This document shows positions 1 through 9,943 of a stretch of DNA of 64,000 bases, piece by piece. Source of the stretch: an uncultured Ellagibacter sp. (lineage in GTDB: Bacteria; Actinomycetota; Coriobacteriia; Coriobacteriales; Eggerthellaceae); NCBI RefSeq assembly GCF_934636505.1, contig NZ_CAKUAL010000002.1:1-64000 (forward strand), in the 5' to 3' direction. The stretch's first letter is position 1; each line of letters opens with the position of its first letter. A program made the translations under genes and the position numbers. The notes below the pieces were generated by a model, which was not told where the DNA came from, did not search any database, and saw only the letters and a program-made list of their open reading frames with translations.

Positions 1-282
1 GGCGGGGTGAACAGGCAGATAAGGATCGTGCTGGACGAGCACAGGGGCATGAGGCTGGACCATATGGTCAAAGCCGTATTCTGGTACTGCGTGAGCAGGC
101 TCGAATGCCCACCTCCGCCCGAGAGCATCCTGAGGGACATGCCGACCGACGACGACATAGACGGCCTGTACGAGAAGGCCGCCGAGCTCGGCTCAGGGGA
201 CGAGTCCGTGGCGAGATGGGGCGACGCGGTGGTGTGGAGCGAGTTCCACTCGAGCAATCCGTGGTCCCATGCCGGCGAATAG
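1..282 (+). pseudogene. C-terminal end of a transposase, cut by the window edge (possibly IS256/IS1249-like)
   Basis: The frame is open from the first base to a TAG at 280-282, giving about 93 residues. It contains GGVNRQIR, then HRGM and KAVFWYC, then an acidic ILRDMPTDDDIDGLYEKA block. That order resembles what I remember of the C-terminal end of IS1249-type (IS256-related) transposases, whose asparagine-rich GGxN and HRG motifs precede an aromatic helix. A GTG at 7 could serve as an internal start, but there is no ribosome binding site I can judge because the upstream sequence is missing. Whether the full element is intact cannot be decided here. The family assignment is from memory of motifs and is only moderately secure. 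Confidence 0.45.
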
Positions 283-346
283 CCCGGGACACACTTTTTT
301 GCCTATAACCCTCGTGGGCCAAACTTCAGGTCCTCGAAATGGCAAA

Positions 347-378
347 AAATAAAGGCTCGCGTTTGCGAGCCTTTATTT
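347..378. terminator. Bidirectional hairpin terminator
   Basis: A perfect 14-bp stem (aaataaaggctcgc / gcgagcctttattt) with a four-base gttt loop. A-runs on the left and T-runs on the right make it usable from either strand. It separates the transposase remnant from the mobBA leader. Confidence 0.8.
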
Positions 379-691
379 GCTTCGTCCAACAGTGAGGAAC
401 CTGTCCCCTCCAAAAACAGGATTCTCGCTGTTGCCGAAGTCCGAACTGCGTAGTAGGTCGTTGCATAGTATAGCATCATTTGGCCGAATGCGCGCGACTC
501 TTTTCATCCCGCTTGAGTGATGCGCCTCACCTCGTGCGATTGCGCGATTGGTACTCCGCTCAGCCTCTGGGGATGGTGAAATCGAGCGAATAGGTCGAAG
601 CGTGCGCACCTGCCAGGCGAGGTGCATACTCCTTGCTGCTCCCTTCAGTGATATACTTTCGCCTTACGGAATAAGGACGGGAGAATCATCA
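379..691. other. Intergenic region before mobBA, no gene seen
   Basis: About 310 bases with no convincing coding frame. The possible upstream extension of the mobBA frame to 548 has no ribosome binding site. A tatact at 649-654 is a possible -10 box with no well-spaced -35. The composition is less GC-rich than the flanks, consistent with the edge of an insertion. Confidence 0.4.
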
Positions 692-2074
692 ATGGTCAAC
701 GTGCCGAGCCCGGCAGTTTCAATCGTCGGGCGCCACAATTCGGGGAAAACGACCCTCATCGTGAAGCTTATCGAAGAGCTTGTTGCTCGGGGACACGACG
801 TGGGAAGCGTGAAACATCACAGCCACAAGGGCTTCGACATCGACTATCCGGGCAAGGACTCCTACCGCCATCGTGAGGCGGGCGCTTCGGAGACTGTCAT
901 CGCAGCGCCGGGACAGATTGCCCGCATGAAGACGCTCAAGGGCGAGGCGGAATGCTCCGACATCGTGCGAAGCATGCCGGGCCACGATATCGTCGTCGTG
1001 GAGGGCTATCGCAAAAGCGGCCTGCCGACCATCGAGCTCATGCGTTCGGGCAACGAGGCGGACCAGCGCGTCGCCGAGGCGTTTGCCTTGGGCGCGGAGC
1101 GCGGCTGGGCGCTTGGGACCGACTTCACCCAGATTGCGAAATGCCTTTTCACGCCTGAAGGCGAGCGCATCGAGGGCGCGGAGGAGGCTTTGGACGACAA
1201 CCTTCGCAACGACGGGGAATGCGCTGCGCAGGCGCCTGCGGACGAAGTTCTCGACGAGCTGGCGGCTGCGGCCGCGGAAGATGGCATCCACCCCGACCTC
1301 GTGCGCAAGATGCCCGGCGTGAACACCGTTGCCATCGTGACCGATATTCCTCGCGCAATCGAGGCTGCGGCGATTTACGGTATTCCCGCGTTCGATCTTA
1401 ACGACACGATTGCCCTCGCTGATTTTGTGGAGTCCCATTTCGTGCGCCCGCGCGTGACGGTGGTCATCCAGGCAGGCGGCGAGAGCCGACGCATGGGCCG
1501 CAGCAAAGCGACCGTCCCGTTTTTGGGTCGTCCGCTCATCTGTCGTCTGATCGAGCGCTTAAGCCCCGTGGCTGACGACCTGGTCATCACGACCAACGAG
1601 CCCGACAACCTGACGTTCCTGCATCAGGAGTTTCCGCAGCTCAATATCCAACTTGTGTGCGATATCTTCTCAAGCCGCGGCGCGCTGCCGGGTCTGTACA
1701 CCGCGCTCCAAGCGGCGCGCAACCCCTATGTCGCCATTGTGGCGTGCGACATGGTGTTCGCGTCGGGCGCTCTCGTAGTCGCCGAGGCGCTGTGCATGAA
1801 CGAGACGGGGGCCGACGTGGTCGTCCCTGTGAACAAGCACGGTTTCGAGCCATTCCACGCGATGTACCGTCGCATGGAGTGCCTACCCGCCGTGCGCCGT
1901 GCGCTCGATCGCGGCGAGAAACGCGCGCAGTCGTTTTTCGGGGACGAGTCTGTGGTCGTCCATGAGTTCCCCCAGAGCAAAGTGCTTGAGGCGGAGCCGA
2001 TGGGCGGCTGCTTCATCAACGCGAACACACCCGATGAGCTGCATGCGCTCGAAGACATGGTGATGGAGGGCTAG
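692..2074 (+). CDS. MobB-MobA fusion, molybdopterin guanine dinucleotide biosynthesis
   Basis: A 460-residue two-domain protein. Residues 1 to about 180 are a MobB-type GTP-binding domain with P-loop GRHNSGKTT at 13-21. Residues from about 255 are a MobA-type nucleotidyltransferase with the signature AGGESRRMGRSKA, followed by VACDMVF. MobA transfers GMP from GTP to molybdopterin to make the MGD cofactor of DMSO-reductase-family enzymes; MobB assists. The ATG at 692 is chosen because aaggacgggag lies just upstream; an in-frame ATG at 548 has no such site. The usual first Leu of the MobA LAGG motif is Gln here. The next gene encodes an Fe-S protein 65 bases downstream, fitting a redox-enzyme maturation context. 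Confidence 0.9.
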   Translation: MVNVPSPAVSIVGRHNSGKTTLIVKLIEELVARGHDVGSVKHHSHKGFDIDYPGKDSYRHREAGASETVIAAPGQIARMKTLKGEAECSDIVRSMPGHDIVVVEGYRKSGLPTIELMRSGNEADQRVAEAFALGAERGWALGTDFTQIAKCLFTPEGERIEGAEEALDDNLRNDGECAAQAPADEVLDELAAAAAEDGIHPDLVRKMPGVNTVAIVTDIPRAIEAAAIYGIPAFDLNDTIALADFVESHFVRPRVTVVIQAGGESRRMGRSKATVPFLGRPLICRLIERLSPVADDLVITTNEPDNLTFLHQEFPQLNIQLVCDIFSSRGALPGLYTALQAARNPYVAIVACDMVFASGALVVAEALCMNETGADVVVPVNKHGFEPFHAMYRRMECLPAVRRALDRGEKRAQSFFGDESVVVHEFPQSKVLEAEPMGGCFINANTPDELHALEDMVMEG

Positions 2075-2139
2075 CTTCTCCATCGAGGGGATGGCGCCTC
2101 GCTGCAGATGCGGGGCCCGCGAAAGGCAGTGATCTTAGA

Positions 2140-3312
2140 ATGCCGAACCTTTCTGACATAGCCGATGTTGCCGAGGCTCTCGGAGGCAAGTCGGTCCTCG
2201 TGGTCGAGAAGCGTTGCGTGGCGGTGCGCAACCGCCATTCGACGTGCCGCAAATGCATCGAAGCGTGCGTTGCGGACGCGATCTCGGTCGGCGACAACAG
2301 CGTGAAGATCGACGCGGAGGCCTGCGTTTCCTGCGGCGCCTGTACGGTCGTCTGTCCCACCGAGGCGCTTGTTCCCGTCGAGCCTGCCGATGTTGAGCTC
2401 GCCAGCGCTGCTGCCTCGGCTACACGTGCGCTCGGCGGCAGCCTCTCCGTGTTCGCATGTGCCCGCATGGCTGCGCGCCGAGAGGGCGATCCCGACAAAT
2501 ACGTGTCCGTCCCCTGCCTTGCGCGCATGGAGGAAAGCCTCCTCTTGCAGCTTGCGTCCCACGGCGTGGGCGATGTGGCGCTCGTCGACGGAACGTGTTC
2601 GACCTGCAAGTTCGGCGGTACGAGCGAGGGCGTCACGGCGACGGTTGAGTCGGCGAACTCCCTGCTCGCGGCGCAGGGGTCGAGCGTCCGCGTTCGCCGC
2701 GCCTCGGAGTTTCCTCCCGAGGCGATAGAGACGAGCGGGCGCAAGTCGTTCGCCGCGGCGCGCCGCGGGTTCTTCTCGCAGGCGGGCGGTATGGCGAAAG
2801 ACGCCGTGAAGGTCGCGACGGAGAAGGCGCTCGACGAGACGCTCGGCAAGCAAAATGAGAAGAAGGAGCTGAACCTTCGCGAGCTGCTCCGCCCCGACAA
2901 GGACGGTGGGCTGCCGCAATTCGAGCCTTCGCGGCGAATGAACACGCTCGACGCGATGGACGCGATCGGTCAGAGCGTCGTTCCCGAAATCGAGACGCGC
3001 CTGTTCGGAAGCGTATCGATCGACGAGTCGAAGTGCCGCGCGTGTGGGATGTGCACCGTGTTCTGTCCGACGGGAGCACTTAAGAAAAGCGAGGAGAAGC
3101 CCGCTTCGGGAGAGGGCAGCTACTTGGAGTTCCAGCTGATGGAATGCGTACAATGCAATCTGTGCGCCGACACCTGCCTGCAGAAGTGCATCACGGTCTC
3201 CAACGTGATTGCCACCTCCGAGCTCTTCGACTTCGAGCCGCGGCTTATCCATCTTCCCGATCCTCCTGCTCGCGGAAGCCTGCTCTCGCGCCTGAAGTCG
3301 ACGGGCCGATAA
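2140..3312 (+). CDS. Polyferredoxin with N- and C-terminal 4Fe-4S regions
   Basis: A 390-residue protein with cysteine clusters at both ends. Near the N-terminus are C36/C39/C43 and C62-x2-C65-x2-C68-x3-C72 followed by Pro. Near the C-terminus are C299-x2-C302-x2-C305-x3-C309-Pro and C336-x2-C339-x2-C342-x3-C346, plus C350. These are ferredoxin-type 4Fe-4S ligands. The middle (about residues 100-200) has further cysteines (FACAR, VPCLAR, GTCSTCK) that could hold another cofactor. There is no signal peptide, so it is probably a cytoplasmic electron carrier. The start is ATG with gaaagg upstream. It probably shares a transcript with mobBA and may serve molybdoenzymes; that role is inferred from position only. 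I cannot name an ortholog. Confidence 0.85.
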   Translation: MPNLSDIADVAEALGGKSVLVVEKRCVAVRNRHSTCRKCIEACVADAISVGDNSVKIDAEACVSCGACTVVCPTEALVPVEPADVELASAAASATRALGGSLSVFACARMAARREGDPDKYVSVPCLARMEESLLLQLASHGVGDVALVDGTCSTCKFGGTSEGVTATVESANSLLAAQGSSVRVRRASEFPPEAIETSGRKSFAAARRGFFSQAGGMAKDAVKVATEKALDETLGKQNEKKELNLRELLRPDKDGGLPQFEPSRRMNTLDAMDAIGQSVVPEIETRLFGSVSIDESKCRACGMCTVFCPTGALKKSEEKPASGEGSYLEFQLMECVQCNLCADTCLQKCITVSNVIATSELFDFEPRLIHLPDPPARGSLLSRLKSTGR

Positions 3313-3362
3313 CGTGCGCCGTCAGCGAGCGGCCCTTCCTGTGGTCGTATTATTTCGACCGC

Positions 3363-3416
3363 TTGCGCGATGGGCGGGTTTCTGTGGTATACTGACAACA
3401 CTTTAGCGCAGTAAAG
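3363..3416 (+). promoter_or_regulatory. Probable promoter with extended -10 and operator-like dyad
   Basis: The -10 box tatact (3388-3393) is preceded by tgg, giving an extended -10. A weak -35 ttgcgc (3363-3368) lies 19 bp upstream. Just downstream a dyad cttta-N6-taaag (3401-3416) covers the expected transcription start and could bind a repressor. It drives the ABC importer starting at 3486. Confidence 0.55.
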
Positions 3417-3485
3417 TGCAGTAGCACAAACAGGGAAGGGCACCGTGCGCGACGAGCGAGCGCGGTGTGCGAAGGAAGGAATCTC

Positions 3486-4328
3486 ATGAAGAAACTGAAG
3501 GTAATGGCAGCAGCGGTATGCGCCCTCGCCTTGGCGGCGTGCATGCTTGCCGGTTGCTCCTCCAACAACGCTTCGAACGACAAGAAGGACGCGGCTGCGA
3601 CCAGCTCGGACAAGACGACGCTCGTCGTCGGCTTCGACCAGTCGTATCCGCCGTACGGCTTCGTCGGCAACGACGGCAACTTCACCGGCTTCGACCTCGA
3701 CCTCGCTGCCGAGGTTGCCAGCCGCAACGGCTGGGACATCCAGCTCGAGCCCATCGATTGGGACGCGAAGGACACGCTCCTCAACTCCGGCGCCATCACC
3801 TGCATCTGGAACGGCTTCACCATGGAAGGCCGCGAGAATGACTACACCTTCTCCGATCCCTACATGCTGAACGCCCAGGTCGTCGTCGTGAAGAAGGGTA
3901 GCGGCATCGAGAGCCTCGCCGATCTTGCCGGCAAGAACGTTATCACGCAGACTGACTCTGCCGCCTATGACGTGCTCGCGGGCGACGAGGCGACTAAGGC
4001 CGACCTTAAAGCCACCTTCGCCTCGCTTGAGACCATCGGCGATTACAACACCGCCTTCATGCAGCTCGAGTCCGGCGCCGTCGACGCTGTGGCCTGCGAC
4101 CTCTCCATCGCGCAGTACCAGATGAGCGCCAAGCCCGATGCCTATGTCCAGCTTCCCGAGGACCTTTCCTCCGAGCACTACGCGGTCGGCGTGAAGAAGG
4201 GCAACACCGAGCTTGCCGATGCGATCACCAAGACGCTCAAGGAGATGAACGAGGACGGCACCATCGAGAAGCTGTGCGAGAAGTACGCCGAGTACGGCCT
4301 GTCCTACACGAACTGGATTCTCAAGTAG
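3486..4328 (+). CDS. Amino acid ABC transporter, substrate-binding lipoprotein
   Basis: A 280-residue extracellular solute-binding protein. It has a lipoprotein signal peptide with lipobox LAGC (lipidated Cys24) and a Ser/Asn/Lys linker. The periplasmic-binding-protein type 3 fold follows, starting LVVGFDQSYPPYGF and containing the typical GFDLDLA helix start. Such proteins deliver polar amino acids to a HisM/GlnP-type permease. The ATG at 3486 is chosen because gaaggaaggaa sits 5-6 bases before it and because it opens the signal peptide. The permease (4437) and ATPase (5115) follow on the same strand, giving a complete import system. The substrate cannot be read from sequence; glutamine, cystine or a basic amino acid are all possible. 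Confidence 0.9.
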   Translation: MKKLKVMAAAVCALALAACMLAGCSSNNASNDKKDAAATSSDKTTLVVGFDQSYPPYGFVGNDGNFTGFDLDLAAEVASRNGWDIQLEPIDWDAKDTLLNSGAITCIWNGFTMEGRENDYTFSDPYMLNAQVVVVKKGSGIESLADLAGKNVITQTDSAAYDVLAGDEATKADLKATFASLETIGDYNTAFMQLESGAVDAVACDLSIAQYQMSAKPDAYVQLPEDLSSEHYAVGVKKGNTELADAITKTLKEMNEDGTIEKLCEKYAEYGLSYTNWILK

Positions 4329-4380
4329 TCTTTCGATAAGATAGTTCGCTTGCGGGCATAATTTCCCGCAGGCAGGTGAA

Positions 4381-4410
4381 AATCGCGGACGGGGCAACCT
4401 GTCCGCGATT
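4381..4410 (+). promoter_or_regulatory. Hairpin between binding-protein and permease genes
   Basis: A 10-bp perfect stem (aatcgcggac / gtccgcgatt) with a 10-base loop. No T-run follows, so it is more likely an mRNA stabiliser or partial attenuator than a full terminator. Such a structure usually keeps binding-protein mRNA more abundant than permease mRNA. Confidence 0.6.
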
Positions 4411-4436
4411 CGTGTTGCAATAAGAAAGAGGTTGCC

Positions 4437-5090
4437 GTGGAAATTGGAACCATGCTTTCCATGCTTGGGCAAGGCTTCGTCGTAACCTTGCAGATATTCT
4501 TCCTGACGCTGGTGGGGTCGCTGCCGCTTGGCGTGGTGGTGGCGCTTGCGCGCATGAGCCGCGTGAAGCCGATTGCCTGGATCATGAAGTTCTACATTTC
4601 CGTCATGCGCGGAACCCCGCTCATGCTGCAGATGTTCTTCATTTACTTCGCTCCCTATTATATCTTCGGAATTCCTCTGAGCATGGAGTCGAAGTTTTCC
4701 GCAACGATCGTCGCGTTCATCATCAACTACGCGGCCTACTTCGCCGAGATTTACCGCAGCGGCATCCAGTCGATTCCGCCCGGACAGTACGAGGCCGCCG
4801 AGGTCTTGGGCTATTCGCGTCTCCAGACGTTTATGAAAATCGTGCTGCCCCAGGTCATTAAGAGGATTCTTCCCGCTATGGGCAACGAGATCATCACGTT
4901 GGTGAAAGACACGTCGCTCGCGTTCGCCATCGGCGTGGCGGAGATGTTCTCGACGGCGAAGGCGCTCGTCGCCTCGCAGGTGAGCATGCTGCCCTTCGTG
5001 TTCGCAGCGGTTTTCTACTGGGTATTCAATTTCGTCGTGGAAGTGGTTCTCGGGCGCGTCGAGAAGAAGATGGGTTATTACCACGATTAG
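4437..5090 (+). CDS. Amino acid ABC transporter, permease
   Basis: A 217-residue HisM/GlnP-type inner-membrane permease with about five hydrophobic segments. The cytoplasmic EAA loop that docks on the ATPase is visible as QYEAAEVLGYSRLQTF, followed by IVLPQ. The conserved RGTPLMLQ motif lies in the first third. Length fits the family. The GTG start has aaagagg seven bases upstream. It lies between the lipoprotein and ATPase genes, and a homodimer is expected since only one permease is encoded here. Confidence 0.92.
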   Translation: MEIGTMLSMLGQGFVVTLQIFFLTLVGSLPLGVVVALARMSRVKPIAWIMKFYISVMRGTPLMLQMFFIYFAPYYIFGIPLSMESKFSATIVAFIINYAAYFAEIYRSGIQSIPPGQYEAAEVLGYSRLQTFMKIVLPQVIKRILPAMGNEIITLVKDTSLAFAIGVAEMFSTAKALVASQVSMLPFVFAAVFYWVFNFVVEVVLGRVEKKMGYYHD

Positions 5091-5114
5091 CCGTTGGGAA
5101 GGTGAGGTTTGGCA

Positions 5115-5891
5115 ATGCCTGAAGATAATGTGCTGGTAAAGCTCGAGCACGGTAAGAAGAGCTTTGGCGATGTCTCGGTGCTCAAAGACATCTCGCTCGA
5201 GGTTCGCAAAGGCGAGGTCGTCGCCATCATCGGCCCGTCGGGAGGCGGCAAGTCGACGCTTCTGCGATGCATGACGCTGCTTGAGACGCTTGACGCCGGA
5301 TCGCTTTCCTACGGCGATTTGCCTGTGGCTGAAGATAACGGGGCAGGGCATGCCGTCTATGGCGGCAAGGATGTGATGAAGCAGGCGAAATCGCGCTTTG
5401 GCCTGGTGTTCCAGAACTTCAATCTGTTCCCGCACTACTCGGTGATCAAAAACGTCACCGACGCGCCGGTCAGCGTGCAGAAGCGTCCGCGCGCAGAGGC
5501 GCTCGAGCGCGGGCGAGAGCTGCTCGCGAAGATGGGCCTCGCCGACAAGGAGGACATGGTTCCCTGCGAGCTTTCAGGCGGTCAGCAGCAGCGCGTCGCG
5601 ATCGCCCGTGCGCTTGCGATGGATCCCGAGGTGCTCTTCTTCGACGAGCCGACGAGCGCGCTCGACCCCGAGCTCACGCGAGACGTGCTTAAGGTCATCC
5701 GCGACCTGGCTGCTGAGCACATGACCATGGTCATCGTGACGCACGAGATGACTTTCGCCCGCGACGTGGCGGACCGCATCATCTTCATGGACGACGGCCT
5801 TGTGGTTGAGGAAGGCCGCGCCGTGGACGTGATCAACAACCCGCAGCAGGAGCGCACGCGCGCGTTCTTAAGCCAGTACCAGCAGGGATAG
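5115..5891 (+). CDS. Amino acid ABC transporter, ATP-binding protein
   Basis: A 258-residue ATPase of the GlnQ/HisP family. Walker A is GPSGGGKST, the Q-loop region reads VFQNFNLFPH, the signature is LSGGQQQR, Walker B is VLFFDEPTSALD and the switch histidine is in VTHEM. An insertion of about 15 residues after the Walker A helix (around GDLPVAEDNGAGHAVYGGKD) replaces the usual short G(x)DI turn. ATG at 5115 is preferred over TTG at 5109 because the gaaggtgagg site is then correctly spaced. It energises the importer of the two upstream genes. Confidence 0.93.
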   Translation: MPEDNVLVKLEHGKKSFGDVSVLKDISLEVRKGEVVAIIGPSGGGKSTLLRCMTLLETLDAGSLSYGDLPVAEDNGAGHAVYGGKDVMKQAKSRFGLVFQNFNLFPHYSVIKNVTDAPVSVQKRPRAEALERGRELLAKMGLADKEDMVPCELSGGQQQRVAIARALAMDPEVLFFDEPTSALDPELTRDVLKVIRDLAAEHMTMVIVTHEMTFARDVADRIIFMDDGLVVEEGRAVDVINNPQQERTRAFLSQYQQG

Positions 5892-5926
5892 GGAAGCCTT
5901 AGGGGGTACACCCAGAGGTGTATCTG

Positions 5927-5958
5927 CGTGGTGCAACGATGACGATTGCGCCACGTTT
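5927..5958 (+). terminator. Weak hairpin terminator after the ABC importer
   Basis: A 10-pair stem (cgtggtgcaa / ttgcgccacg, one G-T pair) with a nine-base loop is followed by only three T residues. It probably ends the importer transcript inefficiently. Confidence 0.45.
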
Positions 5959-6026
5959 CAGGAGCTCTTCAGGATGGCGTGGTAAGGTTTGCTCAAGAAC
6001 CCGATGCGGGCGAAGGAGCAAACAAC

Positions 6027-7604
<1,578 letters not shown>

Positions 7605-7634
7605 GCGGACACGATAAGCGAATCGGCACGGTTT

Positions 7635-7670
7635 CGGCCGCGTGGGGACAAATCCCGCGCGGCCTTTTTC
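7635..7670 (+). terminator. Rho-independent terminator after htrA
   Basis: A GC-rich hairpin (ggccgcg...cgcggcc with an inner gggga/tccc pairing) is followed by ctttttc. Confidence 0.85.
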
Positions 7671-7781
7671 GTTCGAGGTGACGGAAAAGGCGTGCAGTTA
7701 CGGCTCCGAGGCTCTAGCTTTGGGCCGATTCGGGTAAGATGATTCGAAATGGTTAAATCAAACGCAGAAAAAGGGGTTTCG

Positions 7782-8498
7782 ATGGCCAACGAATACCAGT
7801 ACAAGCGTGTGCTTCTGAAGCTTTCCGGCGAGGCGCTCGCCGGCGATTTGGGTTACGGAATCGATCCGAAGGTGGTCGATGACCTGGCCGACGAAATCGC
7901 GGAAATCGTGCATGATGGTGTCCAGCTCGCTGTCGTTGTGGGCGGCGGCAACATCTTCCGCGGCGTTTCGGGCGCGACGGAGGGCATGGACCGCGCGCAG
8001 GCCGACTACATCGGCATGCTCGCCACGGTCATGAACGCGCTCGCCTTGCAGGATTCCTTCGAGCGCCACGGCGTGTTCTCCCGCGTGCAGAGCGCCATCA
8101 ACATGCAGGAAGTTTCCGAGCCCTACATCAGGCGTCGCGCCATCCGCCACATGGAGAAGGGCCGCGTCGTCATTCTCGCCGCAGGTACCGGCAACCCGTA
8201 CTTCACGACCGACACCACCGCTGCGCTGCGCGCGTGCGAGCTCGACGTCGATTGTCTCATGAAGGCCACGAAGGTCGACGGCGTCTACGACTCGGATCCC
8301 AAGGTCAACCCGGACGCGAAGCGCTTCGATTCCATCAGCTACATGGAAGTGCTCAACAAGGGCCTTCACGTGATGGATTCCACGGCGACGTCGCTTTGCA
8401 TGGACAACAAGGTTCCTATGATCGTCTTCGACCTGACGGTGAAGGGGAACATTTCTCGCGCGCTCAAGGGCGAAGCGGTGGGAACCACGGTAGAATAA
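7782..8498 (+). CDS. pyrH: UMP kinase
   Basis: A 238-residue uridylate kinase of the amino-acid-kinase fold, catalysing UMP plus ATP to UDP. Visible motifs are KLSGEAL at the N-terminus, [10 protein letters not shown], the [16 protein letters not shown] nucleotide/UMP loop and [13 protein letters not shown] at 7782 is preferred over ATG at 7749 because aaagggg lies six bases upstream. It heads the conserved pyrH-frr-uppS-cdsA-dxr cluster. Confidence 0.96.
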   Translation: MANEYQYKRVLLKLSGEALAGDLGYGIDPKVVDDLADEIAEIVHDGVQLAVVVGGGNIFRGVSGATEGMDRAQADYIGMLATVMNALALQDSFERHGVFSRVQSAINMQEVSEPYIRRRAIRHMEKGRVVILAAGTGNPYFTTDTTAALRACELDVDCLMKATKVDGVYDSDPKVNPDAKRFDSISYMEVLNKGLHVMDSTATSLCMDNKVPMIVFDLTVKGNISRALKGEAVGTTVE

Positions 8499-8580
8499 CG
8501 GCAACGGCCAAGCGAGGGCGCGACCTTCGCGGGCATGCTATCGGCGGCGATGCCGCTCGAAGGGGACGAAAGGAGCTCAG

Positions 8581-9141
8581 ATGAGCATTGACGACATTAA
8601 GGCACAGGCCGAAGAGCGCATGGGCAAGGCCCTTTCGGCGCTGCACGAGAACTTTGCATCGGTGCGCACGGGTCGCGCGAACGCGATGGCGCTCGACCGC
8701 ATCAAGGTGGACTACTACGGGGTTCCCACTCCCGTGAACCAGATGGCCGGCGTGAAGACGCCCGATGCCCATATGCTCGTCATCGAGCCGTGGGACAAGA
8801 CGACGCTGAAGGCCATCGAGAAGGCGATTCTCGAGAGCGATCTGGGTGTGACGCCTTCCAACGACGGCACGGTCATCCGCCTGCCGTTCCCCGCGCTCAC
8901 CGAGGAGCGCCGCCGCGAGCTCGTCAAGCAGTGCAAGGCGTACTCCGAGGAAGCGCGCGTCGCCATCCGCAACATCCGCCGCGACGCGAACTCCGCGGTC
9001 GAGAAGTGCATCAAGGAAGACAGCTTGCCCGAAGACGAGCAGCGTCGCGCCGAAGGTGCCATCCAGAAGATCACCGACAAGTTCATCGCCGAGGTCGACG
9101 AGTCCTTCAAGAAGAAGGAAGCGGAGGTCATGGAAGTTTAG
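8581..9141 (+). CDS. frr: Ribosome recycling factor
   Basis: A 186-residue protein of exactly the usual length. It has the FASVRTGRANA motif near the N-terminus and RRELVKQCKAYSEEARVAIRNIRRD in the long helical bundle. With EF-G it splits post-termination ribosomes. A strong gaaaggagct site lies six bases before the ATG. It lies 82 bases after pyrH, the standard gene order. Confidence 0.97.
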   Translation: MSIDDIKAQAEERMGKALSALHENFASVRTGRANAMALDRIKVDYYGVPTPVNQMAGVKTPDAHMLVIEPWDKTTLKAIEKAILESDLGVTPSNDGTVIRLPFPALTEERRRELVKQCKAYSEEARVAIRNIRRDANSAVEKCIKEDSLPEDEQRRAEGAIQKITDKFIAEVDESFKKKEAEVMEV

Positions 9142-9147
9142 CCCCCT

Positions 9148-9942
9148 TTGATTCGAGGTCTTTTGAACAAACCGCTTGATATCATTTTCCCCAACCCGCC
9201 TTCGGGGCTTGCCCCCGAAGCGCTTGATGCTGCGCGCATTCCCGAGCACATCGCCGTCATCATGGATGGCAACGGCCGTTGGGCGAAAAAGCGCGCGCTC
9301 AACCGCCTGAAGGGACATAAGGCGGGAATCGAGGCGGTGCGCGAGACCATCCGCTGCGCGAGCGATCTTGGCGTTCGCTACCTGACCATCTACTCGTTCT
9401 CGACCGAGAACTGGAAGCGCCCGCAAGAGGAAGTCGTCGGGCTTATGGATTTGTTCGCGAAGACGATGCTCGCCGAGGTGGACGGCCTTCACGAGGAGCA
9501 TGTTCGCGTGAAGACGATCGGCGATCTGTCCCTTCTGCCCGAGGAGACGCGCGAGGCGTTCGAGGAGGCATGGGAGAAAACCAAGAACAACACGGGGATG
9601 ACCCTGGTCGTTGCTGTGAATTACGGCTCGCGCCAGGAGATTCTCCGTGCGGTCAACCGCTGCGCGGAAGAGGTGGCCGCTCGCACTGCCGACGGCCTTG
9701 TCCCAAAAGAGATTTCCGCCGAAGACTTTGAGCGCGGGTTGTACACGGCGGGCATGCCCGATCCCGATCTGGTCATTCGGACGAGCGGAGAGGTTCGCTT
9801 GTCGAACTTCCTTCTGTGGCAGGTTGCCTATTCGGAGTTCGTCGTGACCGATGTGCTGTGGCCGGACTTCGACCGCTACGAGCTTTTGCGCTGCCTGCTC
9901 GAGTTTCAAGGGCGCGATCGCCGCTTTGGGGCGGTGAAGTAG
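9148..9942 (+). CDS. uppS: Undecaprenyl diphosphate synthase (cis-prenyltransferase)
   Basis: It makes C55 undecaprenyl diphosphate from farnesyl diphosphate and isopentenyl diphosphate, the precursor of the wall-polymer lipid carrier. The catalytic Asp lies in VIMDGNGRWAKK; YLTIYSFSTENWKRP and DLVIRTSGEVRLSNFLLWQ are family hallmarks. The start is uncertain. TTG at 9148 gives 264 residues but a poor ribosome site; TTG at 9163 has gagg four bases upstream and gives 259. It begins 6 bases after frr and ends one base before cdsA, so translation is probably coupled. Confidence 0.94.
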   Translation: MIRGLLNKPLDIIFPNPPSGLAPEALDAARIPEHIAVIMDGNGRWAKKRALNRLKGHKAGIEAVRETIRCASDLGVRYLTIYSFSTENWKRPQEEVVGLMDLFAKTMLAEVDGLHEEHVRVKTIGDLSLLPEETREAFEEAWEKTKNNTGMTLVVAVNYGSRQEILRAVNRCAEEVAARTADGLVPKEISAEDFERGLYTAGMPDPDLVIRTSGEVRLSNFLLWQVAYSEFVVTDVLWPDFDRYELLRCLLEFQGRDRRFGAVK

Positions 9943-9943
9943 C

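Noticed and set aside
2071..3252. Long minus-strand frame opposite the polyferredoxin gene
   Set aside because: It is the complement of a strongly supported gene with cysteine motifs; the frame is open only because of high GC codon bias. No ribosome site or family motif.
3120..5435. 771-codon minus-strand frame across the first importer operon
   Set aside because: It overlaps three well-supported transport genes in the opposite strand, is His/Arg-rich without domains, and lacks a ribosome site.
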